In this document: positions 9,203 to 17,588 of the stretch, piece after piece | Layout of the letters: each line of letters opens with the position of its first letter | Position numbering within the stretch: position 1 is the first letter of the stretch | Virus record (IMG/VR): IMGVR_UViG_3300030390_001658 | Location: 445 to 33,313 of that record | Source: a virus | Reading direction: 5' to 3' (one strand) | Length of the DNA: 32,869 nucleotides | Notes under the pieces: model-generated | The model's input: the letters and a program-made list of their open reading frames with translations, nothing else | Databases searched by the model: none | What the model was told of the DNA's origin: nothing | Made by a program: the position numbers and the translations under genes

Positions 9203-9919
9203 TTAGCATAAACACGAAAATTGCAAACTTTTCGCAATTGGTACGTCAATTTCGATTTCAACCCCTGTTAAATTGTTATCAAATAGCGTTTCTGATTGTT
9301 GCCTTGAACTTCTTATTACCTTAACGCCCCACTTTGAATGTTTGTTTAAATTATAATCTGAATCTTGCACGTAAATATGTGGCGTAATTCCTAACTGATT
9401 AATAAATTCTTCAGCCAAATCTTGCATTGAATCAACTGTTTTATATAAATCGTTAATAGTTGAATCAGAATAGTTTGCTTGGTCCATAAAGAACAGCCTT
9501 AAACGCGGTGTGAAGTCTATTAAATCACTTCTTTGAATTGAATACTTACTTCTTTTAACTTCGAACATTATAACAGCGGGATATTTTGTGTCTTGGTCAT
9601 TGCTTCCCGCTGTAATTTCGTTGTTCATATCAATAGGATCACCATAATAAAAATAAGGTTGCAAAGCTTCCCATTTAACTGCGGTTGTTAAGTCGTTACT
9701 TGTTTCAACTTTTATTGATACGTTTTCAACAACTTCAATAACGTAAACCGAAAAACCTAAAACGCTTATAAAATTACCCTTTTCAATATCAAAGGTTTTT
9801 AAAGTGTTTAAAGTATATTCGTTGCCATTCTTAACAACTGAAGAAATTGCAGCCGTTCGGCTTGCTCTAAGCTTATCAACTACGTTTTTAATTAGTGTTT
9901 CAACTGTTATTCGTGCCAT
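9203..9919 (-). CDS. Putative tail terminator / head-tail completion protein, 238 aa
   Basis: The gene precedes the major tail protein, where siphophages place their tail completion or terminator protein. The N-terminal 30 residues form a helix (VETLIKNVVDKLRASRTAAIS). A mixed alpha/beta domain follows with the segment TKYPAVIMFEVKRSKYS and a C-terminal beta part ending in GVEIEIDVPIAKS. This arrangement is reminiscent of tail terminator proteins, but the sequence match is not recognisable to me. The C-terminus ends in two Cys (CLC). The downstream spacer of about 60 bases before the tail gene is very AT-rich. Confidence 0.6.
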   Translation of the reverse strand: MARITVETLIKNVVDKLRASRTAAISSVVKNGNEYTLNTLKTFDIEKGNFISVLGFSVYVIEVVENVSIKVETSNDLTTAVKWEALQPYFYYGDPIDMNNEITAGSNDQDTKYPAVIMFEVKRSKYSIQRSDLIDFTPRLRLFFMDQANYSDSTINDLYKTVDSMQDLAEEFINQLGITPHIYVQDSDYNLNKHSKWGVKVIRSSRQQSETLFDNNLTGVEIEIDVPIAKSLQFSCLC

Positions 9920-9946
9920 TTTATTACTTATTAAAGTAGTTTATTT

Positions 9947-10612
9947 TTACATTAATAAAAAGAAATCTGCTCCAGTATCTGAAACGGGCGCGCTTAAACC
10001 TTTTATTTCTGTTCTATCAAGTGTTAAATTTCCAAAAACCGAAGTTGCCCGAACCGATACAGTCCCCGCGCTTTCACCCGCATTTGCTGAAATCGAACCC
10101 GTCGCAACCTGTCTATTTGTGTTGTGTGTTGTGAAAGTTCGATTTGTTCCCGTTGGTATTTGTTGCGTAGCTATAGCATTAACACAACAGGAAGTGATCA
10201 TGATAAGTGAATCTTCTTCAACTGTTAAATTACCTGTGTGCGGACTTGAAGAACCCCCTGTCCTCAATGAAGAACCAATTCCCCCGCAATCCGTAAAACT
10301 TCGAATGTGCATTGAAATAGGGTTAAACTGTGAACCGTTGAAATTAACCCTTAATTGATTGTTTCCCGTTGGCGGATTCTCTAAATAATAAAACGCCATT
10401 CTTTGACTTAATCCGTTCCTGTTTAATTGGTAAAGTTGTGTCATTGCAACGCCCCCATACGTGCACCCCGTATATGTTCGCGTGTTGCTCATTGTGAATT
10501 GTGCAATAATTAAACCATTTGAACCCGTGTTTTGCGTGTGGTTTTGCGTTTTGTTATTAGCTGCGGGCGTTTGGTTTAGGTTTGTCGCATTTCCTTTGGT
10601 TGGTGCAGCCAT
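9947..10612 (-). CDS. Putative virion decoration / adhesin-like beta protein, 221 aa
   Basis: The protein is rich in Asn, Thr, Ser and Gly and almost devoid of charged residues, typical of an exposed beta-sandwich. The segment TYTGCTYGGVAMTQLYQLNR resembles the YGGVxMT motif that I recall from phage and secreted concanavalin-like or adhesin proteins. It lies between the head connector and the tail completion gene, so it is probably a structural or decoration protein. Four Cys and a CC pair (TSCCVN) could form disulfides outside the cell. The ATG is directly adjacent to the stop of the upstream gene (TAA then ATG), which fits one operon. Confidence 0.62.
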   Translation of the reverse strand: MAAPTKGNATNLNQTPAANNKTQNHTQNTGSNGLIIAQFTMSNTRTYTGCTYGGVAMTQLYQLNRNGLSQRMAFYYLENPPTGNNQLRVNFNGSQFNPISMHIRSFTDCGGIGSSLRTGGSSSPHTGNLTVEEDSLIMITSCCVNAIATQQIPTGTNRTFTTHNTNRQVATGSISANAGESAGTVSVRATSVFGNLTLDRTEIKGLSAPVSDTGADFFLLM

Positions 10613-10894
10613 TTAAAGTTGATTTACATTTGTTATTGAAAGAAGCCCCATTTCGTCAATATTATCAACTTGGGTTCGTGCTTCATATACAAAAGAAGTT
10701 GTTTCAAAAAAATCTGAAACGCTTACAATTCCCAGTTCTAATTTTGTCCGGTTTGCACCTAAAAATTCACCAAGCGTTGAATCGTAATCTTCATTTATTT
10801 GGTTAACAATATTTTCATCAGTTGTTGTTCCGTAGTCTGAATATTTTAAACTATCAGAACCTTCAAGTTCTATTTTTGAAATAATATAGTACAT
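10613..10894 (-). CDS. Small structural-region protein, 93 aa
   Basis: I choose the ATG at 10894 (MYYIISKIEL) because it begins one base after the stop of the preceding gene, while the upstream ATG at 10921 would overlap that gene by 26 bases. The protein is acidic, predicted mostly beta, with no Cys, membrane segment or recognised motif. It sits in a row of fibre or decoration genes between the connector and the tail genes and is contiguous with both neighbours. A role in the neck or as a partner of the adjacent fibre protein is only a guess. Confidence 0.68.
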   Translation of the reverse strand: MYYIISKIELEGSDSLKYSDYGTTTDENIVNQINEDYDSTLGEFLGANRTKLELGIVSVSDFFETTSFVYEARTQVDNIDEMGLLSITNVNQL

Positions 10895-10895
10895 T

Positions 10896-11747
10896 TTAAA
10901 CTTCTTCTTTAATTGCAACAACGTCCCACTTGGTCCCCTGTTCGCTATAAATTAAACCAATATATAAAATTTTGTTTGCTGTTGTTGTTGTTGGTAAAGT
11001 TACCCCTATCGCTCTATAAATAGCGTTGAAAGTTAAAGCCCTTGAAGTTCCGTTGTCCGCAATTCTTAAAATTAACTTCATACCAGTTGAAGCCGTACCC
11101 GTTGGGGCTGCAATTGTTAAAGCTGTAGCCAAATCGTTAACGCTTTCCTGTTGGTTTTCGTCAATATTTGGGGTTAAAGTTGTCGCTGTTTCTGTGTTGT
11201 TGTTAATCGGATTTATTAAAGTTTTTCTTTTTATACTTTTTTTAACAAAAGAAGAAGAAGAATCTTCAATAATAAATTCGTCCTGATTTGCAACAGTTGT
11301 TTTTTCAGTTATTGCGGTTATTTCGTTTGCTTGGTTTACGTGGACCGCGTTAACGTCTGAAGTTGCGGGTAAGTTCCCAATAGTAATTTTTTTCTTATTG
11401 TTACTATTCGCAGCATCTTCAATCAATAAAAAATCGTTTGCCGTTGGAGTAGCTTTTGAAGCAACGCCCGCAATTTCGTTTGCTTGGTTTACGTGGACCG
11501 CGTTAACATCTTCACCACCTGAAGCCCCCGCTTGCGCTTCAGCCTGCCAAGTTCCGATTTGATCGGCAAAAACTTCATTACTTGCAAATGTAGGTGAAAC
11601 GTTTGAAAACAAATAACCGTTTCCGTCTGGAAAGTTAACTTTGTTGTCCCTTACTGTTATTTCAATTTCGTTTAAATTGTAATATTTAACAAAAGAATCT
11701 TCTTTAAATTTTAAAAAACCCCCTGCCCTTGAAAATACTTTTGCCAT
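10896..11747 (-). CDS. Repeat-containing head fibre or neck fibre protein, 283 aa
   Basis: The N-terminal 75 residues resemble the whole of the neighbouring 80-residue protein (shared GGxLK...EI..RDN...F.dG...F.....ADQiG pattern), pointing to an old duplication. Next come two copies of a unit of about 51 residues starting DVNAVHVNQANEI, with an LIED....KKKITIGNLP-type motif that I recall from many phage fibre proteins. The C-terminal part (about 190-283) is a separate beta domain (ILRIADNGTSRALTFNAIY). The ATG shares a base with the upstream stop (TAATG). The location just after head genes suggests a head or neck fibre that binds cell surfaces or decorates the capsid, rather than the main tail fibre. 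Confidence 0.7.
   Translation of the reverse strand: MAKVFSRAGGFLKFKEDSFVKYYNLNEIEITVRDNKVNFPDGNGYLFSNVSPTFASNEVFADQIGTWQAEAQAGASGGEDVNAVHVNQANEIAGVASKATPTANDFLLIEDAANSNNKKKITIGNLPATSDVNAVHVNQANEITAITEKTTVANQDEFIIEDSSSSFVKKSIKRKTLINPINNNTETATTLTPNIDENQQESVNDLATALTIAAPTGTASTGMKLILRIADNGTSRALTFNAIYRAIGVTLPTTTTANKILYIGLIYSEQGTKWDVVAIKEEV
11320..11507. repeat. Direct repeat inside the fibre gene
   Basis: The 35 bases at 11320-11354 recur exactly at 11473-11507, offset by 153 bases (51 codons). The repeat encodes VNAVHVNQANEI in both copies, while the rest of the 51-residue units has diverged. Strong DNA identity within divergent units suggests recent conversion or a constraint on this segment. 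Confidence 0.85.
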
Positions 11748-11989
11748 TATACGCCTGTGTTTGCATTAAAAATAAAATTTCCTACTTGGTCCGCAACTGC
11801 TTCTGGGTTTGCGTAACCTGTTACGGTATCAACATTAAAATCAATTCGTGTTCCTTCAGGTAAAAAAAGAAGCGTATTGTTTCTGATTTCAATTTGAAGT
11901 TCAAATAAATTAATTCGAGTTGATAAAATAACCCCATCTTTTGAAACTTTTAAAGCTCCACCGTTTTGTTCTATTGTGAAAACTGCCAT
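11747..11989 (-). CDS. Small paralogue of the fibre protein N-terminus, 80 aa
   Basis: It aligns end to end with the first 75 residues of the next gene: both have an early GG(A/F)LK motif, a central acidic-basic beta strand (LQIEIRNNT versus IEITVRDNK), a (P)EG or PDG turn, and an ADQ(V/I)G motif near the end. This suggests a duplicated virion attachment domain, here without repeats. It is linked to the next gene by a one-base stop-start overlap. It could be a capsid decoration protein or a partner that co-assembles with the fibre. Confidence 0.7.
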   Translation of the reverse strand: MAVFTIEQNGGALKVSKDGVILSTRINLFELQIEIRNNTLLFLPEGTRIDFNVDTVTGYANPEAVADQVGNFIFNANTGV

Positions 11990-11992
11990 AAC

Positions 11993-12727
11993 TTAACTAA
12001 TCATTCCACCAAAAAAAGATTTATTCTTCAGCTTTCCCGAAAAGATAGCAAATATATTATAAAGAATAATTGATTCATTTGATAAATTCAACCCAGTTAA
12101 GGCTGTAAAATTAAAAGAAACCCCATTAATAACAGAATCAAAAACATATTCAACCCCGTTAATTGTGAAGGAATCCCCCGCAACTATGTAAGTAGTATCT
12201 GAAACCGCAACAGTGTAAGTATTATCTAAATTATCAGTAACAGCCGTTGATGTTCTTTTTTGGTTGTTTTCACGTTCAATAAAATTTTGCGCTTCCCTGT
12301 AATAATTTACGCCCTTATTATTCTTTTCTTCTGAATAGGTTAAAGTTGCGTTTGCACTTAAATTTTCTGAATTCCTTGAAATCCCTGAAACGTTCCCGAT
12401 AATAGTGTTTTGAACGTCCTGATCGTTTACATAGGCGTTAAAAGTAAACGCCTTTAGCATTCGTTTTAATCCTGTATAATCAACTTTTTCTGTTCCGTGG
12501 GTATAAACAACCCCGTTTAATAAATCAATATATTTCTGAAGCGTTGGGCTTGGTAATTCAGCCCCAAAAGCAAGGTATAATTCAACCCCTAACAATTGTT
12601 TTAAAGTTTCTTCTTGAACGTCCGAAATATATATTTTAAAGTCATCTTTTGAAAAAGTGTTTTGCGTAATTCTAAATTCACCCGTTTTAAAATCTTCAGG
12701 TAATAAAATATTTGTAAATTGTGACAT
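11993..12727 (-). CDS. Head-tail connector (adaptor) protein with inserted domain, 244 aa
   Basis: The N-terminal 130 residues are helical and contain the pattern YISDVQEETLKQLLGVELY followed by YIDLLNGVVY and GLKRMLKAFTFNAYV, which I associate with gp6-like head-tail connectors of Bacteroidota phages. The gene follows capsid and a small gene, as expected for the connector. Residues about 160-225 interrupt the expected short C-terminus with a beta-rich stretch (NTYTVAVSDTTYIVAGDSFTI and onwards) before the helical end, so this connector seems to carry an extra Ig-like domain. The role would be to bridge the portal ring to neck proteins. Confidence 0.68.
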   Translation of the reverse strand: MSQFTNILLPEDFKTGEFRITQNTFSKDDFKIYISDVQEETLKQLLGVELYLAFGAELPSPTLQKYIDLLNGVVYTHGTEKVDYTGLKRMLKAFTFNAYVNDQDVQNTIIGNVSGISRNSENLSANATLTYSEEKNNKGVNYYREAQNFIERENNQKRTSTAVTDNLDNTYTVAVSDTTYIVAGDSFTINGVEYVFDSVINGVSFNFTALTGLNLSNESIILYNIFAIFSGKLKNKSFFGGMIS

Positions 12728-12731
12728 TTAT

Positions 12732-12908
12732 TTATTTTTTAACTGTTGCTTTCTTCACCTTTTTAACGGGCGCTTTGAATTCTTCAGCAAAACCTTTTTT
12801 AATTAAATCGTTTGCTGTTCTGAAAGGAAGATTTAAAACGCTTCCTGTTTCAATTTTATCAGTTCCAAATTTCGAACCGTCTAAAATCTTGATTTTTAAC
12901 TTTTCCAT
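12732..12908 (-). CDS. Small Lys-rich-tailed protein after the capsid gene, 58 aa
   Basis: I place the start at 12908 (MEKLKIKILDG), because the upstream ATG at 12938 falls inside the terminator hairpin that ends the capsid transcript. The C-terminal 13 residues are basic (PVKKVKKATVKK), like the tail of the 74-residue gene at 7918-8142. The central part has the pattern GSVLNLPFRTANDLIKKGFAEEF, a small helical fold that I have seen in similar small proteins beside phage capsid genes. Function is unknown; a minor head protein is plausible. It stops 5 bases before the connector gene. Confidence 0.72.
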   Translation of the reverse strand: MEKLKIKILDGSKFGTDKIETGSVLNLPFRTANDLIKKGFAEEFKAPVKKVKKATVKK

Positions 12909-12923
12909 ATTGTAAGATATTAA

Positions 12924-12955
12924 AAAAGGGGTTAACAATTAAGCCAACCCCTTTT
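12924..12955 (-). terminator. Rho-independent terminator after the major capsid gene
   Basis: Ten-base arms AAAAGGGGTT and AACCCCTTTT enclose a 12-base loop and are followed by T-rich sequence on the minus strand. The structure is symmetric, so it could work in both directions, but only the minus strand has genes. It separates the abundant capsid mRNA from the downstream connector genes. Confidence 0.8.
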
Positions 12956-12975
12956 AAAATTATTTATTGAACTAA

Positions 12976-14262
12976 TTAAGCCGTTTCAAGAACTGCTTTA
13001 TCTGTTGCAAAAACACCAGTAACAAATGCTGTTCTGTCGTTGTTCTTAACAAAAGTAACCCCTCTCCATTCTGCACGAATTGTTTTGAAGTTCTTAACAA
13101 AGTTGTCTGCGTTGTAACCAATTTCAATTGAAACAGCTTGCTTATTTAAAACGAATGATTTTGTAAAATCACCAATTAAATAATCACCTGCTGTTACTAA
13201 AGTTGTAGGAATAATCGGCGTACCGTCAAGGCTTAAATCACCCGCAACCATTGCCAATCTTTCAACGTATCTTTTATCCGTTGAAGAAACTTTTACCATT
13301 TTTAAAGCGGTAACATCTGAAGGATTCATAAAGATGTAATTTGGCGCGTCTTGATTTGCCAACATAATTTGATCCATTGCAACTGTTAAAACATCAACTT
13401 CGTTTGCATTGTCAACAATACCCGCAAAAGTACCACCTGCAAAAGCTGTTGCAACTGTTTTAATACCGTTCATTTGTGGGCTTACCCCTGAACCACCGTA
13501 TACCTGAGCTTCAACCGCTTTTAACAATTCTTTTGTTAATTCGTTTTGAATCGCTGTTTGCATAAAATCAACGTCATCAATCATTTCATCAGTAACAGTT
13601 ACAAAAGCCGTTGTTTTTTCAACTTTTTGTGAACCAACTACCAAATCAAAATCAATTTGATTTTTTGCAGCACCTTCAACAGTTTGCCCTGCTGTTCCTT
13701 CTTGGTTTGCTTGATAAACCCATTCAACAAGGTTTGAAGAAATTGCACCACCTGAAACAATATCTAAAAGCCTTACAGTTCTTGAAGGTATTTCATTCAA
13801 TCCTGCAATTCTTAAAGCCTGTGGAACTTGTCCTGTAGTGTTACCCGCGATAGACATATCACCAACCGCTTTAATGTCAAATTTTACATTGTCATTTGAA
13901 GAAGAAGAATTTTTCAAAGTTTTTAAAGCTTCAAGATTTCCTTCAAGGTTTGATTTTAAAGAATCTTTGAAAGATTTTGGTTCTTCAACTTCTTTAACAG
14001 AAAGCTTTTTCAACATAACCCCCTGCGCTTTTAAAACAGCGTTTAATTGGTCGTATTGCTTTGCGTGAATTCCCGCAAGTTCTTCTTTCATTGAATCAAT
14101 ATCTTCTTTTGAAGCTTTTGCTTCGATAAGTTCATTCAATTCTTCTTGTTTTTTAGCGTTGAATTCATTTAATAATTCACTCATTGCTTCAGCCTCTAAA
14201 CTCTTAAAAGCCGTTTCTTCAATTTTCTTTCCTGATAGGAAATCTTTAAATGTTAATTTCAT
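12976..14262 (-). CDS. Major capsid protein, HK97 fold, 428 aa
   Basis: The protein shows the standard plan of an HK97-type capsid precursor: residues about 20-95 form a charged coiled coil (the scaffold-like delta domain), then a Ser/Asn-rich linker near 118-125 where the prohead protease probably cuts, and the mature shell domain. Recognisable shell features include NEIPSRTVRLLDIVSGGAI, TAFVTVTDEMIDDVDFM, the conserved MNPSDVTALK motif near the A-domain, and the C-terminal FKTIRAEWRGVTFVKN. It is encoded directly after the protease and is followed by a strong terminator, as expected for the most abundant virion protein. No covalent cross-linking can be claimed from sequence alone. Confidence 0.95.
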   Translation of the reverse strand: MKLTFKDFLSGKKIEETAFKSLEAEAMSELLNEFNAKKQEELNELIEAKASKEDIDSMKEELAGIHAKQYDQLNAVLKAQGVMLKKLSVKEVEEPKSFKDSLKSNLEGNLEALKTLKNSSSSNDNVKFDIKAVGDMSIAGNTTGQVPQALRIAGLNEIPSRTVRLLDIVSGGAISSNLVEWVYQANQEGTAGQTVEGAAKNQIDFDLVVGSQKVEKTTAFVTVTDEMIDDVDFMQTAIQNELTKELLKAVEAQVYGGSGVSPQMNGIKTVATAFAGGTFAGIVDNANEVDVLTVAMDQIMLANQDAPNYIFMNPSDVTALKMVKVSSTDKRYVERLAMVAGDLSLDGTPIIPTTLVTAGDYLIGDFTKSFVLNKQAVSIEIGYNADNFVKNFKTIRAEWRGVTFVKNNDRTAFVTGVFATDKAVLETA

Positions 14263-14275
14263 TTTTTCTAAAATG

Positions 14276-15049
14276 TTAAAATGTTAAAAATAAATTATTG
14301 TTTTTATTTGAATCAGAATTTGAACGGCTTTCTTCTTTCAAAGTGCCTTTAATAGACGGCTTCAATTCAGTAAGTGCTTTCTGTATTTCACAAATTTGTT
14401 TAAATCGGGCTTCAATATTTTCAAGCCTTTCATCTGTTCCTTTACCGTTTTTAATGGCTTTTAAAAAGGATTCGTTTAATTGATTTAATTTTTCAATCAT
14501 TTCTGATTTGGTATTTAAACCTTTTGCAACGTCTAAAACGGGCGTAAACTCATTAGCTCCAAAAGTAACCCCTGAAACTTCCCAAAGTTTAACTTCTGAT
14601 ATTTCCCAGAAACCTTTTTCACTTGATTCTTCAACGAATTTAATTTTATCTTGAACATAGTTAAACCCAATTGAATGTTCGCGAAGAATCCCGTCTTGAT
14701 AATCAAGTAAAGCATCATTTCCCTTTGTGCTTTTCCCCAACCTTGAAACAACTTTCAACCCGTAAGAATCTTCAATCATTTCAATAGGTAGCCCAATTTG
14801 ATGTTCAAAATCATGATTCCTTAAATGTGCTATTTTTCGCCCTGTTGCTTGCGCCCCTCTTTCCTGTAAAGATTTAGAAAAAGAACCTTTTCTTATAACG
14901 TCGTTGTCTGAATCAATACTATCAAAAGCCGAAGCGTAAAAAACAACTTCACGGCTGTTTGTATCAATATCCTTTACTTCAAGATTAATATTTTTAACCC
15001 CGTAAGCCTTGGAAAGCTTGCTTTTAATATCTTGAACTTCTTCTTTCAT
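14276..15049 (-). CDS. Prohead (capsid maturation) serine protease, 257 aa
   Basis: It belongs to the HK97-type prohead protease family (peptidase U35/S78). Residues 34-61 carry the REVVFYASAF...D..ndVIRKGSF signature, the likely catalytic His is H79 in HLRNHD, and the likely catalytic Ser is S126 in REHSIGF. The protease domain ends near VSGVTFGANEFTPV (about 165). The remaining 90 residues are a charged helical tail that may act as a scaffold or targeting extension. It lies between portal and capsid genes and should cleave the capsid delta domain inside the prohead. Confidence 0.94.
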   Translation of the reverse strand: MKEEVQDIKSKLSKAYGVKNINLEVKDIDTNSREVVFYASAFDSIDSDNDVIRKGSFSKSLQERGAQATGRKIAHLRNHDFEHQIGLPIEMIEDSYGLKVVSRLGKSTKGNDALLDYQDGILREHSIGFNYVQDKIKFVEESSEKGFWEISEVKLWEVSGVTFGANEFTPVLDVAKGLNTKSEMIEKLNQLNESFLKAIKNGKGTDERLENIEARFKQICEIQKALTELKPSIKGTLKEESRSNSDSNKNNNLFLTF

Positions 15050-15078
15050 TTGGTGTTAAGTTAAATAATTAATTATAA

Positions 15079-16338
15079 TTATTCTAAATTATTGCTTTTT
15101 TGTTGCGTTGTTGCCCTTGTTCTTGAATATTCATCAAGTTCAGGCACGCCTTCAATACGCCCCAAACCTAAAGAAACCCTTGCTTCATTCTGTGAAATAA
15201 TCCCTGAATCAATTAATATTCCTGAAGTTTTTGCTTTTTCATTATAATCTTCTTGAAGTGCTTCAATCTTTGTTAAGTCATAATCAAGAAACAGTTCAGC
15301 GTTTTCAGCTTCTGAATAAGAAGGCGTTAAAAAACTGTTGTAAGATTCTTTCAACTTATTTAAAAATGGTATTATACAATCAGTATAAAAAGCTTTCTGC
15401 GCTTCTTTCCTGTTGTTAAAAGTTTTATTTGCTGGGTCGTTAAATAAAGAAGAATCAACTTTAAAAATGTTACAAATGGCACGCAAAGAAATAACGCCCT
15501 GATCCATAAGTTTTAAATCTTCAGCACTCATTCCCATTGGTATAAATTCAAGGCTTGCATTCGTGAACATTGGCGTTCCAAATTTAGCCCCGCCACCGTA
15601 ACGGCTTTTATAAAGTGTTTCAAGTTCTTTTGAATTTTCAGCGGTTAACCCGCGCCCCTCTTTACTTGTTACAATACCCATTGCGCCCCTGTTCTTTAAT
15701 ATTGAAGCCATTGCTTCCCATTTTTCAGTGCTTGAAGTGTATGCAAGCATTGCGGACTCTAAAGGGGAAAGCCCAACAAAAGAAGAAAAGGCTTCAAGTC
15801 GTGGGTCGTATCTTTTAATATGAAGAACTTCTTCTTCAGTAAATTCAATAGTATGTGAACCGTTTAACTGATAGCCTTTAATTGGTGTTATTGAATTGCC
15901 TGTTATTGGGGTTGTAATTTGTGAAGGAAGAACAGAAATTTCTGCAAAACCTGAAAAACCAACTGCTTCTGTTCCGTTTATATAAATGTTTCCTGTAGTG
16001 TTGTACATTATAGAAACCGATTCTTGAAACTCGGACCAACTTTGTAAATTGTTCGGTTTTTTTAAAAGTTCGTTTAATCTTGAAGAAGTATTTATTTCAA
16101 TTTCTTCACCTTTTTTTTCTTTTACAACCCAGTTGATTGAACCTACAGCTTCAGCAATTCGAGAAACAACCGCGTTCACATCTATATTTTCAACGTAACC
16201 TTTATTTATATATTTAGTTGCATTTTTTGAGCCGTATTGATAAGCTCCGAACCCATACTGAAAGCCTTCAAAAAGCTTGTTTGGTTCTGTTTTGTCTGAT
16301 CCTATGGCTTTTAAATAAAGGCTTTTTAATATGTTCAT
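15079..16338 (-). CDS. Portal protein, HK97 family, 419 aa
   Basis: The protein has the features of HK97-type portals (PF04860): an N-terminal NVVVSRIAEAVGS-like helix (here VNAVVSRIAEAVGSINW, about residues 54-70), the segment SVSIMYNTTGNIYING, the stem region with HIKRYDP, the ASILKNRGAMGIVTSKEG loop, and the C-terminal FKVDSSLFNDPANKTFNNRKEA pattern with the following helix. The length is normal for the family. It forms the dodecameric DNA entry ring at one capsid vertex and follows the large terminase gene by 26 bases. The last 15 residues are hydrophilic and probably disordered. Confidence 0.95.
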   Translation of the reverse strand: MNILKSLYLKAIGSDKTEPNKLFEGFQYGFGAYQYGSKNATKYINKGYVENIDVNAVVSRIAEAVGSINWVVKEKKGEEIEINTSSRLNELLKKPNNLQSWSEFQESVSIMYNTTGNIYINGTEAVGFSGFAEISVLPSQITTPITGNSITPIKGYQLNGSHTIEFTEEEVLHIKRYDPRLEAFSSFVGLSPLESAMLAYTSSTEKWEAMASILKNRGAMGIVTSKEGRGLTAENSKELETLYKSRYGGGAKFGTPMFTNASLEFIPMGMSAEDLKLMDQGVISLRAICNIFKVDSSLFNDPANKTFNNRKEAQKAFYTDCIIPFLNKLKESYNSFLTPSYSEAENAELFLDYDLTKIEALQEDYNEKAKTSGILIDSGIISQNEARVSLGLGRIEGVPELDEYSRTRATTQQKSNNLE

Positions 16339-16364
16339 ATCTTAAAAGTAAAAAAATATTCTTT

Positions 16365-17588
16365 TTAAAGTGCAAAAAATTCTGCTTGCGTTAATTCCCA
16401 CGCGCAATAATATCTGATAGCGTCAATTAAATGATTGTATTTATCAACGGGCTTATCTGCGCGCCTATCATTCCAAATATAGTTATTTAATTCAGTAATT
16501 AAGTTTGAAGAACCTTCTTCAATGATAAGTTCATAATCTTGCATTAAACGAATCCCCGCGCGTATTGAATCAGGACCTTTTATAGCCCCTTTAATATTGT
16601 AACCATAATCAAAAATTTCATCAATTAAACGCGGTTCTGCTGAATCTGCAATTATTAAATCATTCTTTGAACAAACTTCTTTTAAGACTTCTTCAATACC
16701 TGAAGTTTTTAATCCCGTTTCATAAAGGAATTCTTTTATATAAATCTTTTTTAATTTCTTATCAACTGCAACTTTTGCAAGCGTTGAAGGATCGTTTGAA
16801 TAACCGAAATCCATTCCAAAACCAAAAGGTAAATTTTCGTTAAATTCTCCAATTGTCCAATTTTCAAAGATAGCCCCTTCAGCTTTTTCTTTCCAAGCCC
16901 CTAAATAATTTGTTGCGTAGTATTTGGGCGTTGTTTCTTTTGCGTTTAAAGCTTTATCAATCCAAGATTTTGAAAGATATTCTTCTGATATACGCCAAGT
17001 AGTATGAATATGGTTAACGTCTTTATGGGTTGAAATTGGTATCTGAACCCCTTCAAATTCTTTATAAGTACAAGAATTTTTTAACCAACGTTTGAAAATA
17101 AAGTGGTCGGGCGTTGAAGGGTTCATTATCCAAATTACGCGGTTTTGTTTGTTAACCGTTCTTATTGAGTCGTCCACCTTATCAAAAGCTTCTTCGTCAA
17201 GGAAATCTTCACCTTCTTCAATTACGAATGTAGTAACCCCCGACAAAGATTTTAAATTTGCTTTCTGCGCGTTTGAACTTGCTTTGATTCCCCTGAACCA
17301 AACAAAAGAACCAGTTTGTAAATTAATAATATCTTTTGTAGTAATATGAAAGTGATCTTCAACCCCTAAACGCTCAATAGTTTTTTTAAATTCAGGAATT
17401 ATTGAAGTTTCTGCGGACGTCATTGTATAGCGCGCAAATAAAATCCCGTGTCCTGTTTCATAAGTTAACCGAAGAAGAAATTCGGCAACGTGGTGTGATT
17501 TAGCTGAACCCCTTGAACCCGTTAAAAGTGAATATCTTTTTTGCGTAGTGTAAAGGGGTTTGTATGAAGTTGAAACTTTACTTTTCAT
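16365..17588 (-). CDS. terL: Terminase large subunit (packaging ATPase/nuclease), 407 aa
   Basis: I place the start at the ATG at 17588, which overlaps the small subunit stop by 11 bases; an ATG at 17630 would overlap it by 53. The ATPase has a Walker A motif GSRGSAKS (residues 24-31) and Walker B TFVIEEGED (about 120-128), followed by the coupling motif WIMNPSTP. The C-terminal RNase H-like nuclease has three acidic positions in MDFGYSND, IIADSAEP and HLIDAIRY. The pattern fits the PBSX/Terminase_3 group. The enzyme translocates DNA into the prohead through the portal and cuts the concatemer. Confidence 0.95.
   Translation of the reverse strand: MKSKVSTSYKPLYTTQKRYSLLTGSRGSAKSHHVAEFLLRLTYETGHGILFARYTMTSAETSIIPEFKKTIERLGVEDHFHITTKDIINLQTGSFVWFRGIKASSNAQKANLKSLSGVTTFVIEEGEDFLDEEAFDKVDDSIRTVNKQNRVIWIMNPSTPDHFIFKRWLKNSCTYKEFEGVQIPISTHKDVNHIHTTWRISEEYLSKSWIDKALNAKETTPKYYATNYLGAWKEKAEGAIFENWTIGEFNENLPFGFGMDFGYSNDPSTLAKVAVDKKLKKIYIKEFLYETGLKTSGIEEVLKEVCSKNDLIIADSAEPRLIDEIFDYGYNIKGAIKGPDSIRAGIRLMQDYELIIEEGSSNLITELNNYIWNDRRADKPVDKYNHLIDAIRYYCAWELTQAEFFAL

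Noticed and set aside
14533-14751. 72-codon minus-strand frame inside the prohead protease gene
   Set aside because: It is contained in the protease gene, which has a complete active-site pattern across the same bases.
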